This document shows, one piece after another, positions 13,612-21,829 of a DNA stretch of 64,000 nucleotides. Positions within the stretch are counted from its first letter, which is position 1. Each line of letters starts with the position of its first letter. The notes under the pieces were generated by a model. That model did not search any database. It saw only the letters and a program-made list of their open reading frames with translations, and was not told the DNA's origin. The stretch covers positions 1-64,000 of the forward strand of contig NZ_JAHLQJ010000012.1 in NCBI RefSeq assembly GCF_018919145.1, in the 5' to 3' direction. A program made the translations under genes and the position numbers. This stretch comes from Paenibacillus brevis (GTDB lineage Bacteria > Bacillota > Bacilli > Paenibacillales > Paenibacillaceae).

Positions 13612-15195
13612 CTAGGCCGAAGTTACCGCTTCGGGAATCAGGCTTCCCTTGATGTACCATGTCATCGGATCCGTTATTTTAACCTGGACAAATTGTCCGA
13701 TCAACTCCGAACCGCCTTCGAAATGAACCAGCTTGTTGCTGCGGGTCCGCCCGGACAAGACGTTGGAATTGTTCTTGCTCTCGCCTTCAACCAGCACCTC
13801 AACTACTTGATCCACCATCACATCGTTGCTTTGACGGGAATAATCATTGATCACTTCGTTAAGCTTCTGCAGCCTGACCTTTTTAACTTCCATCGGTACA
13901 TTGTCGACCATTGCAGCTGCCGGCGTGCCTTCGCGCGGAGAATAAATGAAGGTGTATGCGGAATCAAATCCAACCTCCCGAACAAGCGAAAGTGTCTCTT
14001 CAAATTGCTCGTCCGTTTCTCCTGGGAACCCTACGATAATATCCGTAGTCAACACGACGTTCGGAACCGCCTTTTTGATCTTCCGGACAAGCTCCAGGAA
14101 TACTTCTCTGGAATATTTCCGGCTCATCTTCTTCAATACTTCACTGCTACCCGATTGAACCGGCAAATGAATATGTTCAACCAGATTGCCGCCCTTTCCC
14201 AATACCTCCACAAGCCGGTCATCAAAATCCCGCGGGTGGGAGGTCATAAATCTAACGCGCGGAATGTCAATTTTCCGGATATCATCCATCAAATCGGCAA
14301 AGGTATAGCTGATATCGGTAAAATCCTTGCCATAAGCGTTCACGTTCTGTCCCAGTAAGGTAATCTCCTTGAACCCTTGACGGGCAAGCTCCCGAACTTC
14401 GGCAAGCACGTCATCCGGCCTGCGGCTTCTTTCCTTGCCTCGGGTAAACGGCACAATACAGTACGTACAGAACTTATCGCAGCCATACATAATATTGACC
14501 CACGCCCGCATGCCCTCGCGCTTCTTCGGCAGGTTCTCGATAATGTCGCCTTCCTTGGACCAGACCTCGACAACCATTTCCTTGCTGAACAGCGCTTCCT
14601 GAATCAAGTGCGGCAGACGATGAATATTGTGAGTTCCGAAGATCATATCCACAAAGCCATGTCTTTGCAGAATCCGGTTGACCACGCCTTCCTCCTGCGA
14701 CATGCAGCCGCAGACGCCCAGCAGGAGACCTGGCTTCTCGGTCTTTAGATGCTTCAAATGTCCAAGCTCTCCGAATACTTTATCCTCCGCATTTTCGCGG
14801 ATCGCGCAGGTATTCAAAAGAATAATATCCGCTTCCTTCCGATCCTCGGTCGCACGGTAGCCCATCTGCTCCAGCATTCCTTTGATCGTCTCGGAGTCAT
14901 GCTCGTTCATTTGGCAGCCAAAGGTATAGACGATATAATGCTTGCCGATCCCGATGCCCTGCATTTCTTCAGGCACCGCATGGTCGTAATGCACCTGCAC
15001 ATCTTCCTTGCCGCGCTGCTTTTCCTTCCGTTGATTCGGCTCCGATAAAATCTGGATATCTCGTCCGCGGATCCGGATCTTCTTCCCATGCTCATCTTCA
15101 GAAATGATCTTAGCGTCCTTAAAGTCAAAATACTTGGAGTAATCCTTGTCCTTGGCAGATTTTAAGTCTGCTGGAGGCTGGCTCCCCTTCGTCAT
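13612..15195 (-). CDS. miaB: tRNA-2-methylthio-N6-dimethylallyladenosine synthase MiaB
   Basis: A radical SAM methylthiotransferase of 527 residues. The N-terminal UPF0004 domain has its cluster cysteines ([30 protein letters not shown]), the radical SAM motif is CDKFCTYC, and a TRAM domain lies at the C-terminus. It methylthiolates A37 of tRNAs reading UNN codons. The first 75 residues are a charged extension typical of Bacillota MiaB. The ATG at 15195 follows AAAAGGGTG; a GTG 9 bases earlier is too close to that site. An extended -10 promoter lies upstream at 15270-15278. Confidence 0.95.
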   Translation of the reverse strand: MTKGSQPPADLKSAKDKDYSKYFDFKDAKIISEDEHGKKIRIRGRDIQILSEPNQRKEKQRGKEDVQVHYDHAVPEEMQGIGIGKHYIVYTFGCQMNEHDSETIKGMLEQMGYRATEDRKEADIILLNTCAIRENAEDKVFGELGHLKHLKTEKPGLLLGVCGCMSQEEGVVNRILQRHGFVDMIFGTHNIHRLPHLIQEALFSKEMVVEVWSKEGDIIENLPKKREGMRAWVNIMYGCDKFCTYCIVPFTRGKERSRRPDDVLAEVRELARQGFKEITLLGQNVNAYGKDFTDISYTFADLMDDIRKIDIPRVRFMTSHPRDFDDRLVEVLGKGGNLVEHIHLPVQSGSSEVLKKMSRKYSREVFLELVRKIKKAVPNVVLTTDIIVGFPGETDEQFEETLSLVREVGFDSAYTFIYSPREGTPAAAMVDNVPMEVKKVRLQKLNEVINDYSRQSNDVMVDQVVEVLVEGESKNNSNVLSGRTRSNKLVHFEGGSELIGQFVQVKITDPMTWYIKGSLIPEAVTSA

Positions 15196-15269
15196 GCTGT
15201 TCACACCCTTTTATTTCGTAAAATCCCCAGCGATCTGGAATATCCAATAATTAGACATATCAATTAAAA

Positions 15270-15298
15270 ATTATACCATATAACCGCGAGTTCAAAAA
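15270..15298 (-). promoter_or_regulatory. Possible miaB promoter with extended -10
   Basis: On the minus strand TGGTATAAT (TATAAT at 15270-15275) is a perfect extended -10. The -35 position, 17 bases upstream, falls on TTTTTG, which is the terminal inverted repeat of family B copy B4. The repeat therefore supplies the upstream part of this promoter. Confidence 0.5.
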
Positions 15299-15357
15299 GT
15301 CAGCTTTTCAGTACCGAAAAGGTTGCGGGAACCTGAAGTTGGAGGAACGGAATGCGC
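15288..15357 (+). repeat. Family B MITE-like repeat, left-end fragment (B4)
   Basis: GAGTTCAAAAAGTCAGCTTT, then CAGTACCGAAAAGGTTGCGGGAACCTGAAG and GGAGGAACGGAATG match the left 70 bases of copy B2 closely. It stops where the terminator of the DUF1657 gene begins (15361). Confidence 0.8.
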
Positions 15358-15360
15358 AGC

Positions 15361-15388
15361 AAAAAGACCCGTTGTTGCCACGGGCCTT
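15361..15388 (-). terminator. Terminator of the small DUF1657 gene
   Basis: On the minus strand GGCCCGT and ACGGGTC pair (7 bp, one G-T) and are followed by TTTTT. Confidence 0.65.
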
Positions 15389-15420
15389 CCTTGTGCTTAC
15401 TTCAATTCTATGCGCAAAAT

Positions 15421-15627
15421 TTAGAAGCCTTTATATTGCGGCTCTTCATTTTCCAACTGCTGAACACGGCTCTCGACTTGCGTAACAATTTGTTGGGCTT
15501 GTTCCGCCGCATTGGTGAACAATGTTTTGGCCTCCTGATTCTGCGTGCCTAGAGCAAACTGCTCCAAGCTGGCTTGGGCGCTCTTCAAAGAGGCAAGTGT
15601 TGTCTTGACCTGAGATGCTACCGTCAT
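15421..15627 (-). CDS. DUF1657 domain protein
   Basis: A 68-residue helical protein (MTVASQVKTTLASLKSAQ, then FALGTQNQEAKTLFTNAAEQ) that matches the DUF1657 family linked to spore-associated spoVA-type gene clusters. AAGGTGG precedes the ATG. It is divergent from the DUF421 gene at 15825, whose C-terminus carries a second copy of the same domain (compare FALGTQNQEAKTLF with FALSTDEAEAKQMY). In the mobile spoVA operons, as I recall them, this gene is co-oriented; here it faces away. The molecular function is unknown. Confidence 0.82.
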   Translation of the reverse strand: MTVASQVKTTLASLKSAQASLEQFALGTQNQEAKTLFTNAAEQAQQIVTQVESRVQQLENEEPQYKGF

Positions 15628-15824
15628 TTTGCTTCACCACCTTTATGAACTGTTGGTCCTTTCCACCACTGACCGAGACATAATGTACCCTAAGCATAAT
15701 AATGTTATTCATTACATAAATTTACTTTTTGACTTTATAGATAAAAGCTTCTCCCCTTACACATAATTGGATTAATCGGAACAGAAAAACATTTTGCGAC
15801 GTGGTGATGAAAGGGGCTTTTGTT

Positions 15825-16685
15825 ATGCCGTTATGGCTAGAAGTAGTAGTTCGAACATTGGCTTCAGCCCTAGTGCTGTTTATCTTGACAAGACTGCTCG
15901 GCAAGAGGCAAATATCCCAGCTGTCCTTCTTTGAATACGTAACCGGGATTACCATCGGCAGTATTACCGCCTATCTGTCCGTCGATGTCGATAACCACTG
16001 GTCGCTCGGCTTAATCTCGATGGGTGTCTGGTTCCTAGTCTCCCTAGGGATCGAGTATTTACAGATCAAGAGTGTGAAGGCCAGGAACTGGATCGATAGC
16101 AAATCAACAGTGCTGATTAAGGGCGGCAAAATTCTCGAAGAAAATTTGAAGAAAGAAAAGCTGACCAACGATGAACTGCTGGAACAACTGCGAAAAAAGA
16201 GTATTTTCCAAGCGGCCCAGGTAGAATTCGCCGTGATTGAGCCCGACGGAGAGATCAACGCCCTGCTCAAGAAAGAATATCAGCCGATTACCCCCTCCAG
16301 CCTGGGCGTTAAGGTCGCTCCTGAGCAAGAACCGCAGACGGTTATCGTTGATGGAAATATCATGGACGAGCCTCTTGCAACAAGCGGGTATTCCCGTCAG
16401 TGGCTGCATACCGAGCTGGAGAAGCTGGGTGTATCTCTGGACAATGTCAATATTGCGCAAGTGGACAGTTTTGGCCAGTTGTATGTCGATCTGTACGATG
16501 ACATGGTTCAGATTCCTGAGCCCCAGGAGAGGGCCTCTCTCTATGCCCAGCTGAAAAAATGCGAAGCCGATCTGGAGCTGTTCGCGCTATCCACCGATGA
16601 GGCAGAAGCCAAGCAAATGTACGGCGAATGCTCGGAGAAGCTGCTCACCGTGATCACCCAGATGAAACCGCTGCTCACGCAATAA
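15825..16685 (+). CDS. DUF421 (YetF-like) membrane protein with C-terminal DUF1657 domain
   Basis: The N-terminus holds two or three membrane segments (about residues 5-85) of the YetF/DUF421 family, with the conserved TRLLGKRQISQLSFFEYVTGITIGS region. A cytosolic alpha/beta domain follows, and from about residue 220 a DUF1657 helical domain (ERASLYAQLKKCEADLELF). Such fusions occur in mobile spoVA operons that affect spore heat resistance and germination. AAAGGGG 8 bases before the ATG at 15825 sets the start; upstream in-frame Met codons lack a site. spoVAC follows 14 bases after the stop. Confidence 0.85.
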   Translation: MPLWLEVVVRTLASALVLFILTRLLGKRQISQLSFFEYVTGITIGSITAYLSVDVDNHWSLGLISMGVWFLVSLGIEYLQIKSVKARNWIDSKSTVLIKGGKILEENLKKEKLTNDELLEQLRKKSIFQAAQVEFAVIEPDGEINALLKKEYQPITPSSLGVKVAPEQEPQTVIVDGNIMDEPLATSGYSRQWLHTELEKLGVSLDNVNIAQVDSFGQLYVDLYDDMVQIPEPQERASLYAQLKKCEADLELFALSTDEAEAKQMYGECSEKLLTVITQMKPLLTQ

Positions 16686-16699
16686 AGGAGAATAAGACA

Positions 16700-17185
16700 A
16701 TGGCAAAAAAGAAAAACAAGAAGTTGACGCCCACGCAGCAGCAGTATCAAAGACTGGCTGCGGATATCGAACCAAAGCGGCCGATAGCAGCCAACTGCCT
16801 GAAGGCATTCCTTAGCGGCGGAATCATTTGTCTGCTTGGAGAATGTATCCGGCAAGCATTTGTTCACTTTGGCGGGTTCAGCGACAAAGATGCGGCAGGT
16901 CCGATGGTTGCCGTGCTGGTCATTGCGTCCGTTCTGCTGACGAGCTTTGGCGTCTATGACAAGATTGCTCAATGGGCCGGTGCAGGGACCGCTGTACCTG
17001 TAACCGGTTTTGCTAATTCTATGGCCTCAAGCGCCATTGAACACCGCCCGGAAGGGCTCGTCCTCGGCGTAGCTGCAGGTATGTTTCAGCTTGCCGGATC
17101 GGTAATCGTCTTTGGCACGGTCGCCGCATTTATTATCGGGATCATTTACGCGATTTTCGTTCCCGGTTATGCAGGAGGTCATTAA
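16700..17185 (+). CDS. spoVAC: Stage V sporulation protein AC
   Basis: A 161-residue integral membrane protein of the SpoVAC family. KKKNKKLTPTQQQYQRLA is a basic N-terminal tail, then about four hydrophobic segments follow (LKAFLSGGIICLLGE, VAVLVIASVLLTSFG, GVAAGMFQLAGSVIV, IIGIIYAIFVPG). SpoVAC is a membrane channel component for Ca-dipicolinate in the inner spore membrane. AAAGGAG before the ATG at 16700 fixes the start. It is joined to spoVAD by a two-base gap. No spoVAE gene follows, which is unusual. Confidence 0.93.
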   Translation: MAKKKNKKLTPTQQQYQRLAADIEPKRPIAANCLKAFLSGGIICLLGECIRQAFVHFGGFSDKDAAGPMVAVLVIASVLLTSFGVYDKIAQWAGAGTAVPVTGFANSMASSAIEHRPEGLVLGVAAGMFQLAGSVIVFGTVAAFIIGIIYAIFVPGYAGGH

Positions 17186-17187
17186 CG

Positions 17188-18204
17188 ATGTTAAAAGGAC
17201 ATCAAAGCTGGCACTTTGCCGGACGTCCCAAAATTATAAGTACCGCAACCGTTGTAGGACCTTTCGAAGGACAGGGGCCTCTGGGCGATGACTTTGATGT
17301 CATCCACGGAGATTTGTACATCGGCCAGGACAGCTGGGAGAAAGCCGAGAAAAAGCTACTGGAGGAATCCGCATCCCTGGCGATTCAACACGCAGGATTG
17401 ACCAAGGAGCAGATCCAGTTTTTCTTCGGCGGGGACTTAATGAACCAGATCATCAGCAGCAGCTTTGCCGCCAGAACACTCGCCATCCCCTACATCGGCG
17501 TATTCGGTGCATGCTCCACCTCGATGGAGAGCTTGGCGCTGGCCGCTTACGTTGTTAATTCCGGAGGCGCCAACTACACGTTGGCAGGCACCTGCAGCCA
17601 TAACGCCAGTGTCGAGAAGCAGTTCCGCTACCCCACCGAATACGGCTCACAGAAGCCCCCTACTGCCCAATTTACGGTTACAGGGTCAGGCTCTGCTGTT
17701 GTTTCTCTAGAGGGCCCTGCCGGTTCCCCCGTATTGACATCCGCTACCATGGGGCGCGTGATCGACATGGGGATCACCGACCCGTTCAACATGGGGGCGG
17801 CCATGGCTCCGGCAGCCGTCGATACGATTCAGGCACATTTTCGTGATTTACAAATCGAGCCGTCCTATTATGACCTCATCGTCACCGGAGATTTATCCAA
17901 GGTTGGTTATGAGATTGCCAATGAACTGCTCGAACGGCACGGCATTCCTATCAAGCAGACGACCTACAAGGATTGCGGCATGATGATCTATGACTATGAG
18001 AAGCAAAATGTACAGGCAGGAGCAAGCGGATGCGCATGCTCCGCCGTCGTCACTTACGGGCATTTGCTCCGAAAGCTCCGATCCGGTGAATTGAACCGGA
18101 TTCTGGTTGTCGCTACCGGCGCCCTACTCTCCCCCTTATCCTTCCAGCAAGGCGAGAGCATCCCTTGTATCGCACATGCAGTCGCCATCGAGCGGGGCGG
18201 ATAG
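17188..18204 (+). CDS. spoVAD: Stage V sporulation protein AD
   Basis: A 338-residue thiolase-fold protein. SpoVAD binds dipicolinic acid and helps to load it into the forespore. Recognisable segments are GPLGDDFDVIHGDLYIG, the GACSTSMESLALAA thiolase-like nucleophile region and GCACSAVVTYGHLL near the C-terminus. GGAGG overlaps the end of spoVAC. The gene ends at a convergent terminator with pduL. Length is normal for the family, so this copy looks functional. Confidence 0.94.
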   Translation: MLKGHQSWHFAGRPKIISTATVVGPFEGQGPLGDDFDVIHGDLYIGQDSWEKAEKKLLEESASLAIQHAGLTKEQIQFFFGGDLMNQIISSSFAARTLAIPYIGVFGACSTSMESLALAAYVVNSGGANYTLAGTCSHNASVEKQFRYPTEYGSQKPPTAQFTVTGSGSAVVSLEGPAGSPVLTSATMGRVIDMGITDPFNMGAAMAPAAVDTIQAHFRDLQIEPSYYDLIVTGDLSKVGYEIANELLERHGIPIKQTTYKDCGMMIYDYEKQNVQAGASGCACSAVVTYGHLLRKLRSGELNRILVVATGALLSPLSFQQGESIPCIAHAVAIERGG

Positions 18205-18219
18205 TCCTAAACCATGACA

Positions 18220-18254
18220 AAGAGGCACAGGAGCTTTATACTCCTGTGCCTCTT
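18220..18254. terminator. Bidirectional terminator between spoVAD and pduL
   Basis: AAGAGGCACAGGAG and CTCCTGTGCCTCTT pair perfectly over 14 bp with a 7-base loop, between two convergent genes. Confidence 0.85.
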
Positions 18255-18273
18255 GATATTCCGTGTATCGTTA

Positions 18274-18846
18274 TTAGTCTACGATCTCAGCCGTGTCGCC
18301 ATTGTTAGCGCCGGCCGCATTTGCTTCATCCGTATCAATGTGCATATCAAGTGCGAAATTATCGGATACGCGGGCAATGACATTCTCCAAGACCAAGCCG
18401 CGTTCGCCGCTCAAGCGAACCTTCAGCAGCTGCTTGTCCTTGATGCCCCACTTCTCAGCGTCCGAGGTATGAAAATGAATATGGCGAGCGGCAACAATGA
18501 CGCCTTCTTGAAGTTCTATTTCGCCAGCAGGGCCTTTGATCTTAACGCCAGGTGTTCCGTCGATATTGCCGGATTCACGAACCGGTGCCTTCACGCCGAT
18601 TGCAAAGGAATCCGTACGGGAAATCTCCAATTGGGAAGCCGGACGTGCAGGTCCCAAAATACGAACCTTGTCGAATTGCCCCTTAGCACCGATTACCGCT
18701 ACCGTCTCATTAGCAGCGAATTGGCCCGGTTGGGACAATGGTTTGAATTCGGTCAACTGATAGCCTTGGCCGAACAGTGCCTCAATGTGTTCTTGCGTCA
18801 AGTGAATGTGACGCGCTGATACGCCGACTGGTACAATTTTGCTCAT
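18274..18846 (-). CDS. pduL: PduL-type phosphotransacylase
   Basis: A 190-residue member of the PduL family, which interconverts acyl-CoA and acyl phosphate. The two zinc-site histidine motifs are intact (SARHIHLT near the N-terminus and AARHIHFHTSD at about 125). No N-terminal microcompartment-targeting extension is present, so it should be cytosolic. It lies downstream of korAB but has its own promoter-like -10 (TATAAT at 18903-18908), beyond the korB terminator. With KorAB it could turn a 2-oxoacid into acyl phosphate for ATP synthesis. ATG at 18846 follows GAGGAG; a GTG 12 bases upstream is too close to it. Confidence 0.92.
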   Translation of the reverse strand: MSKIVPVGVSARHIHLTQEHIEALFGQGYQLTEFKPLSQPGQFAANETVAVIGAKGQFDKVRILGPARPASQLEISRTDSFAIGVKAPVRESGNIDGTPGVKIKGPAGEIELQEGVIVAARHIHFHTSDAEKWGIKDKQLLKVRLSGERGLVLENVIARVSDNFALDMHIDTDEANAAGANNGDTAEIVD

Positions 18847-18902
18847 TTGTGATAACACTCCTCGTATATTCTCTGTATCGATGACGATTCACATCGTTAC
18901 TT

Positions 18903-18932
18903 ATTATACACCTATTTTAGCCAAAATGAAAA
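18903..18932 (-). promoter_or_regulatory. Probable pduL promoter
   Basis: On the minus strand TATAAT (18903-18908) preceded by GTG, with TTTTCA 18 bases upstream as a weak -35. It lies between the korB terminator and the pduL start. Confidence 0.45.
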
Positions 18933-18959
18933 AGATGTCTGCAAATACAGACATCTTTT
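18927..18959 (-). terminator. Terminator after korB
   Basis: AAAAGATGTCTG and CAGACATCTTTT form a perfect 12-bp stem with a 6-base loop, followed by further T on the minus strand. Confidence 0.85.
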
Positions 18960-18965
18960 CAGGAT

Positions 18966-19832
18966 TTATACAAATTCTGCAACAAGATTGTCAAACTCAT
19001 TCTTCTCCAGATTCAACGGCTGATGTGCCAGCGGCTCCGCCTTGAATCCATGAATGAGATTCTCGTAGCTCTTCTTCTCCCGGTTCTGATAGATCAGGCC
19101 GGTAATCATGCTTCCGGTCTCCATCAGCTTGCCCATCGCCATCGCACGGTTAGCTGGATCATAATCCGGAACCGTATCCAGATTAATAATATGCTCCTTG
19201 AACCAATCATAGGTATTAACCTTATTAAAGGTAACGCAGGGGCTGAATACGTTGATCAGCGAGAAGCCCTCATGCTGAATGCCCTGCTCGATCAAGGACG
19301 TCAACTGCTTGATATCGCTTGAGAAGGACTGGGCTACAAAGGTTGCTCCTGACGCAATCGCAATCTCCAGGGGGGACAGTGTCGTCTCTACCGCACCCTC
19401 CGGCGTGCTCTTGGTCTTAAAGCCTTCACCGCTGCGCGGCGAGGTCTGTCCCTTCGTCAGACCGTAAATCTGGTTATCCATAACAATATAAGTGATATTA
19501 ATATTCCGGCGAATCGCATGGACAGTGTGTCCCATCCCGATGGCGAACCCATCGCCGTCCCCGCCGGAGGCAATTACAGTCAAGTCACGGTTAGCCAGCT
19601 TCACGCCTTGCGCAATCGGAAGCGCACGACCATGAATGCCATGCAAACCGTAAGCGTTAATGTACCCTGAAATCCGGCCAGAGCAGCCTATACCGGAGAT
19701 AACGGCAAGACTTTCCGGCTCCAGGCCGACATTCGCCGCCGCTCGCTGGATCGCCGCCTGAATCGAGAAATCCCCGCATCCAGGACACCAGTTCGGCTTG
19801 ATGTTATTACGGAAATCCTTAAATGTTGCCAT
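18966..19832 (-). CDS. korB: 2-oxoacid:ferredoxin oxidoreductase subunit beta
   Basis: A 288-residue TPP-binding beta subunit of the 2-oxoglutarate type, with NWCPGCGDFSIQAA, GCSGRISGYINAYGLHGIHGR and the thiamine diphosphate motif GDGDGFAIGMGH, all with conserved cysteines. The start ATG has GGAGGAG 10 bases upstream and overlaps korA by 14 bases, so the two are translationally coupled. Substrate may be 2-oxoglutarate or pyruvate; the korAB gene order and size are what this call rests on. Confidence 0.9.
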   Translation of the reverse strand: MATFKDFRNNIKPNWCPGCGDFSIQAAIQRAAANVGLEPESLAVISGIGCSGRISGYINAYGLHGIHGRALPIAQGVKLANRDLTVIASGGDGDGFAIGMGHTVHAIRRNINITYIVMDNQIYGLTKGQTSPRSGEGFKTKSTPEGAVETTLSPLEIAIASGATFVAQSFSSDIKQLTSLIEQGIQHEGFSLINVFSPCVTFNKVNTYDWFKEHIINLDTVPDYDPANRAMAMGKLMETGSMITGLIYQNREKKSYENLIHGFKAEPLAHQPLNLEKNEFDNLVAEFV

Positions 19833-21594
19833 TCTTCACCAACTCCTCCTGTGCTTTGATCCCGGCCGCTTCTTGGCAGCGTTCGAAAATCTCCGCTGGC
19901 AGGAACGGGTTGCCGTCGTATTTCAGAACATTAACAATTTTATCGTGATATCCAACATTCAACTTGATCAGATTCGCCAGTTGACCTGTCGCATTATTTT
20001 CCAATACAACGATTTTCTTGGCCTTGGCCATCTGTGCGCGAACCTCTTCAGCCGGAAACGGATGAAGCAGACGAACGGTCATATGGTTGGAGGTAATCCC
20101 TTCCCCGTTCAACCGCAGACGAGCCTGGTCGATTGTCCCACCGGTAGAGCCCATACCCACGATCAGCAAATCCGGCTCCGCATGCGGAGCATGCAGATGG
20201 ATCGGATTTTCAACCTCCAGCTTCGCAAGCTTGCGGAGCCGCTTATCCATCATCTTCTTGCGGTTCACAGGACTTTCCGATGGACGGCCTGATTCATCAT
20301 GCTCAACCCCGGTCACGTGATGGATGCCATTCTTGTCGCCAGGCAGCACCCGCGGTGAAATGCCGCTTTCGGTAAAGGCATAACGGTTGAACATGCTCTG
20401 ATCTTCCCGATCCGGGATATCCTTTACGATGTAACCGCGCTCGATCTGAATTTTCTCATAATCCAGCAATTCGCAGGATTGCTTACCCAGAGATAATTGC
20501 AGATCGGTCGCAAGAATGACCGGAACCTGATATTTCTCGGCTAAGTTGAAGGCCTGCACAGTATCATAGAAGCACTCTTCAATCGAGCTTGGAGCGAGCA
20601 CAATCTTTGGAATTTCACCATGTGTTCCGTAGATCAGCGCATGAATGTCGCTTTGCTCCTGCTTTGTAGGAAGTCCTGTACTCGGACCGCCGCGCTGTGT
20701 ATCCACAATGACGACCGGAATTTCGGTCATACCTGCAAGGCCGATCGCTTCCATCATCAGAGAGAGACCCGGTCCTGCCGAGGCTGTCATGCTGCGCACG
20801 CCGGCATAAGAGGAGCCGATGGCCATGGTTACCGCCGCAATCTCATCCTCCGTCTGGATGACGGTGCCGCCAAACTTCGGCAGCTTCTTGATCAAGTACT
20901 CCATAATCTCCGAAGCTGGAGTAATCGGGTATGCGCTCATAATCCGGCATCCCGCTGCAACGGCGCCCAGGCCGATCGCATCGTTACCGATCATAAACAG
21001 CTTCTGCTTTCCATCCGCAGGCTCCAGCTTGAACTGGTCGAGCGGACCGCCCGCGAGCTCCAGTACATAGTCTGCGCCCCGTTTAACCGCCTCCACGTTC
21101 TTCTCCACGATGGCAAGACCCTTGCGTCCGAATTCTTCCTCGACCGCTTTGTTAAACACTTCAAGCGGCAACCCCAGGAGCGCCCAGGAGGCGCCGGAAG
21201 CAACCATGTTCTTCATCAGCGAGGTTCCCAGCTCTTCAGCAATGCTGGTAATCGGCACCGCAAACAGCTTGGCGTTTACACCTTCCGGGACAACGGGATT
21301 GAACTTGGCATCCGCCACGATTACGCCGTTGCCATGCAGCTCATGCGAATTTAGATCGATCGTCTCCTGATCGAATGCGACCAATATATCCAGATCATCC
21401 GAGATCGAGCGGATCGGACTTGTGCTGATCCGGATTTTGTTATTTGTGTGCCCGCCTTTGATTCTTGAAGAAAAGTGACGATAACCATATAGATAATAAC
21501 CCAGCCGGTTTAAAGCCGTTGAAAAGATTCGATCAGTACTTTCTACTCCTTCTCCCTGCTGCCCACCGATCTTCCAAGACAATTGACTAATCAA
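19819..21594 (-). CDS. korA: 2-oxoacid:ferredoxin oxidoreductase subunit alpha (with N-terminal gamma domain)
   Basis: A 591-residue chain joining a gamma domain (SWKIGGQQGEGVESTDRIF, about 1-185) to the alpha domain (AYPITPASEIMEYL, about 210, then TASAGPGLSLMMEAIGL and TQRGGPSTGLPTKQEQSD). With KorB it forms an oxidoreductase that needs a separate ferredoxin. The likely start is a TTG at 21594 with AAAGGGGTGG just upstream; upstream codons in the frame lack a site. A good sigma-A type promoter lies at 21631-21659. Confidence 0.9.
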   Translation of the reverse strand: MISQLSWKIGGQQGEGVESTDRIFSTALNRLGYYLYGYRHFSSRIKGGHTNNKIRISTSPIRSISDDLDILVAFDQETIDLNSHELHGNGVIVADAKFNPVVPEGVNAKLFAVPITSIAEELGTSLMKNMVASGASWALLGLPLEVFNKAVEEEFGRKGLAIVEKNVEAVKRGADYVLELAGGPLDQFKLEPADGKQKLFMIGNDAIGLGAVAAGCRIMSAYPITPASEIMEYLIKKLPKFGGTVIQTEDEIAAVTMAIGSSYAGVRSMTASAGPGLSLMMEAIGLAGMTEIPVVIVDTQRGGPSTGLPTKQEQSDIHALIYGTHGEIPKIVLAPSSIEECFYDTVQAFNLAEKYQVPVILATDLQLSLGKQSCELLDYEKIQIERGYIVKDIPDREDQSMFNRYAFTESGISPRVLPGDKNGIHHVTGVEHDESGRPSESPVNRKKMMDKRLRKLAKLEVENPIHLHAPHAEPDLLIVGMGSTGGTIDQARLRLNGEGITSNHMTVRLLHPFPAEEVRAQMAKAKKIVVLENNATGQLANLIKLNVGYHDKIVNVLKYDGNPFLPAEIFERCQEAAGIKAQEELVKNGNI

Positions 21595-21630
21595 GATCGC
21601 CCACCCCTTTATTGGATCGCACAAAAATGA

Positions 21631-21659
21631 AATATAATAAGTGCTGACAGAACGTCCAA
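21631..21659 (-). promoter_or_regulatory. korA promoter (sigma-A type)
   Basis: On the minus strand TTGGAC (21654-21659), 17 bases, TATATT (21631-21636), followed about 40 bases later by the TTG start of korA. Confidence 0.65.
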
Positions 21660-21726
21660 CCTATGAAAAATATTATTTAAATCGAGACAAATGTGAACAT
21701 TCTGTTTCAGAGTCATGTCAATTTTA

Positions 21727-21741
21727 TGTCTGAATCAGACA
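21727..21741. promoter_or_regulatory. 15-bp palindrome upstream of korA
   Basis: TGTCTGA-A-TCAGACA is a perfect palindrome about 70 bases upstream of the korA -35 element. It could be a regulator site. Two cre-like sequences lie at 21745-21758 and 21811-21825. Confidence 0.35.
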
Positions 21742-21829
21742 AAAAGCAAGCGTTTTCTACCCTATTACATATAGTAGTTTTCGATGATATCCATATCATG
21801 ATTGGATGAATTAAAGCGCTTTCTTATTT

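Noticed and set aside
15640-15820. A sigma-G promoter in the gap between the divergent DUF1657 and DUF421 genes
   Set aside because: Several CAT-containing -10-like sequences exist, but none has a -35 at the right spacing.
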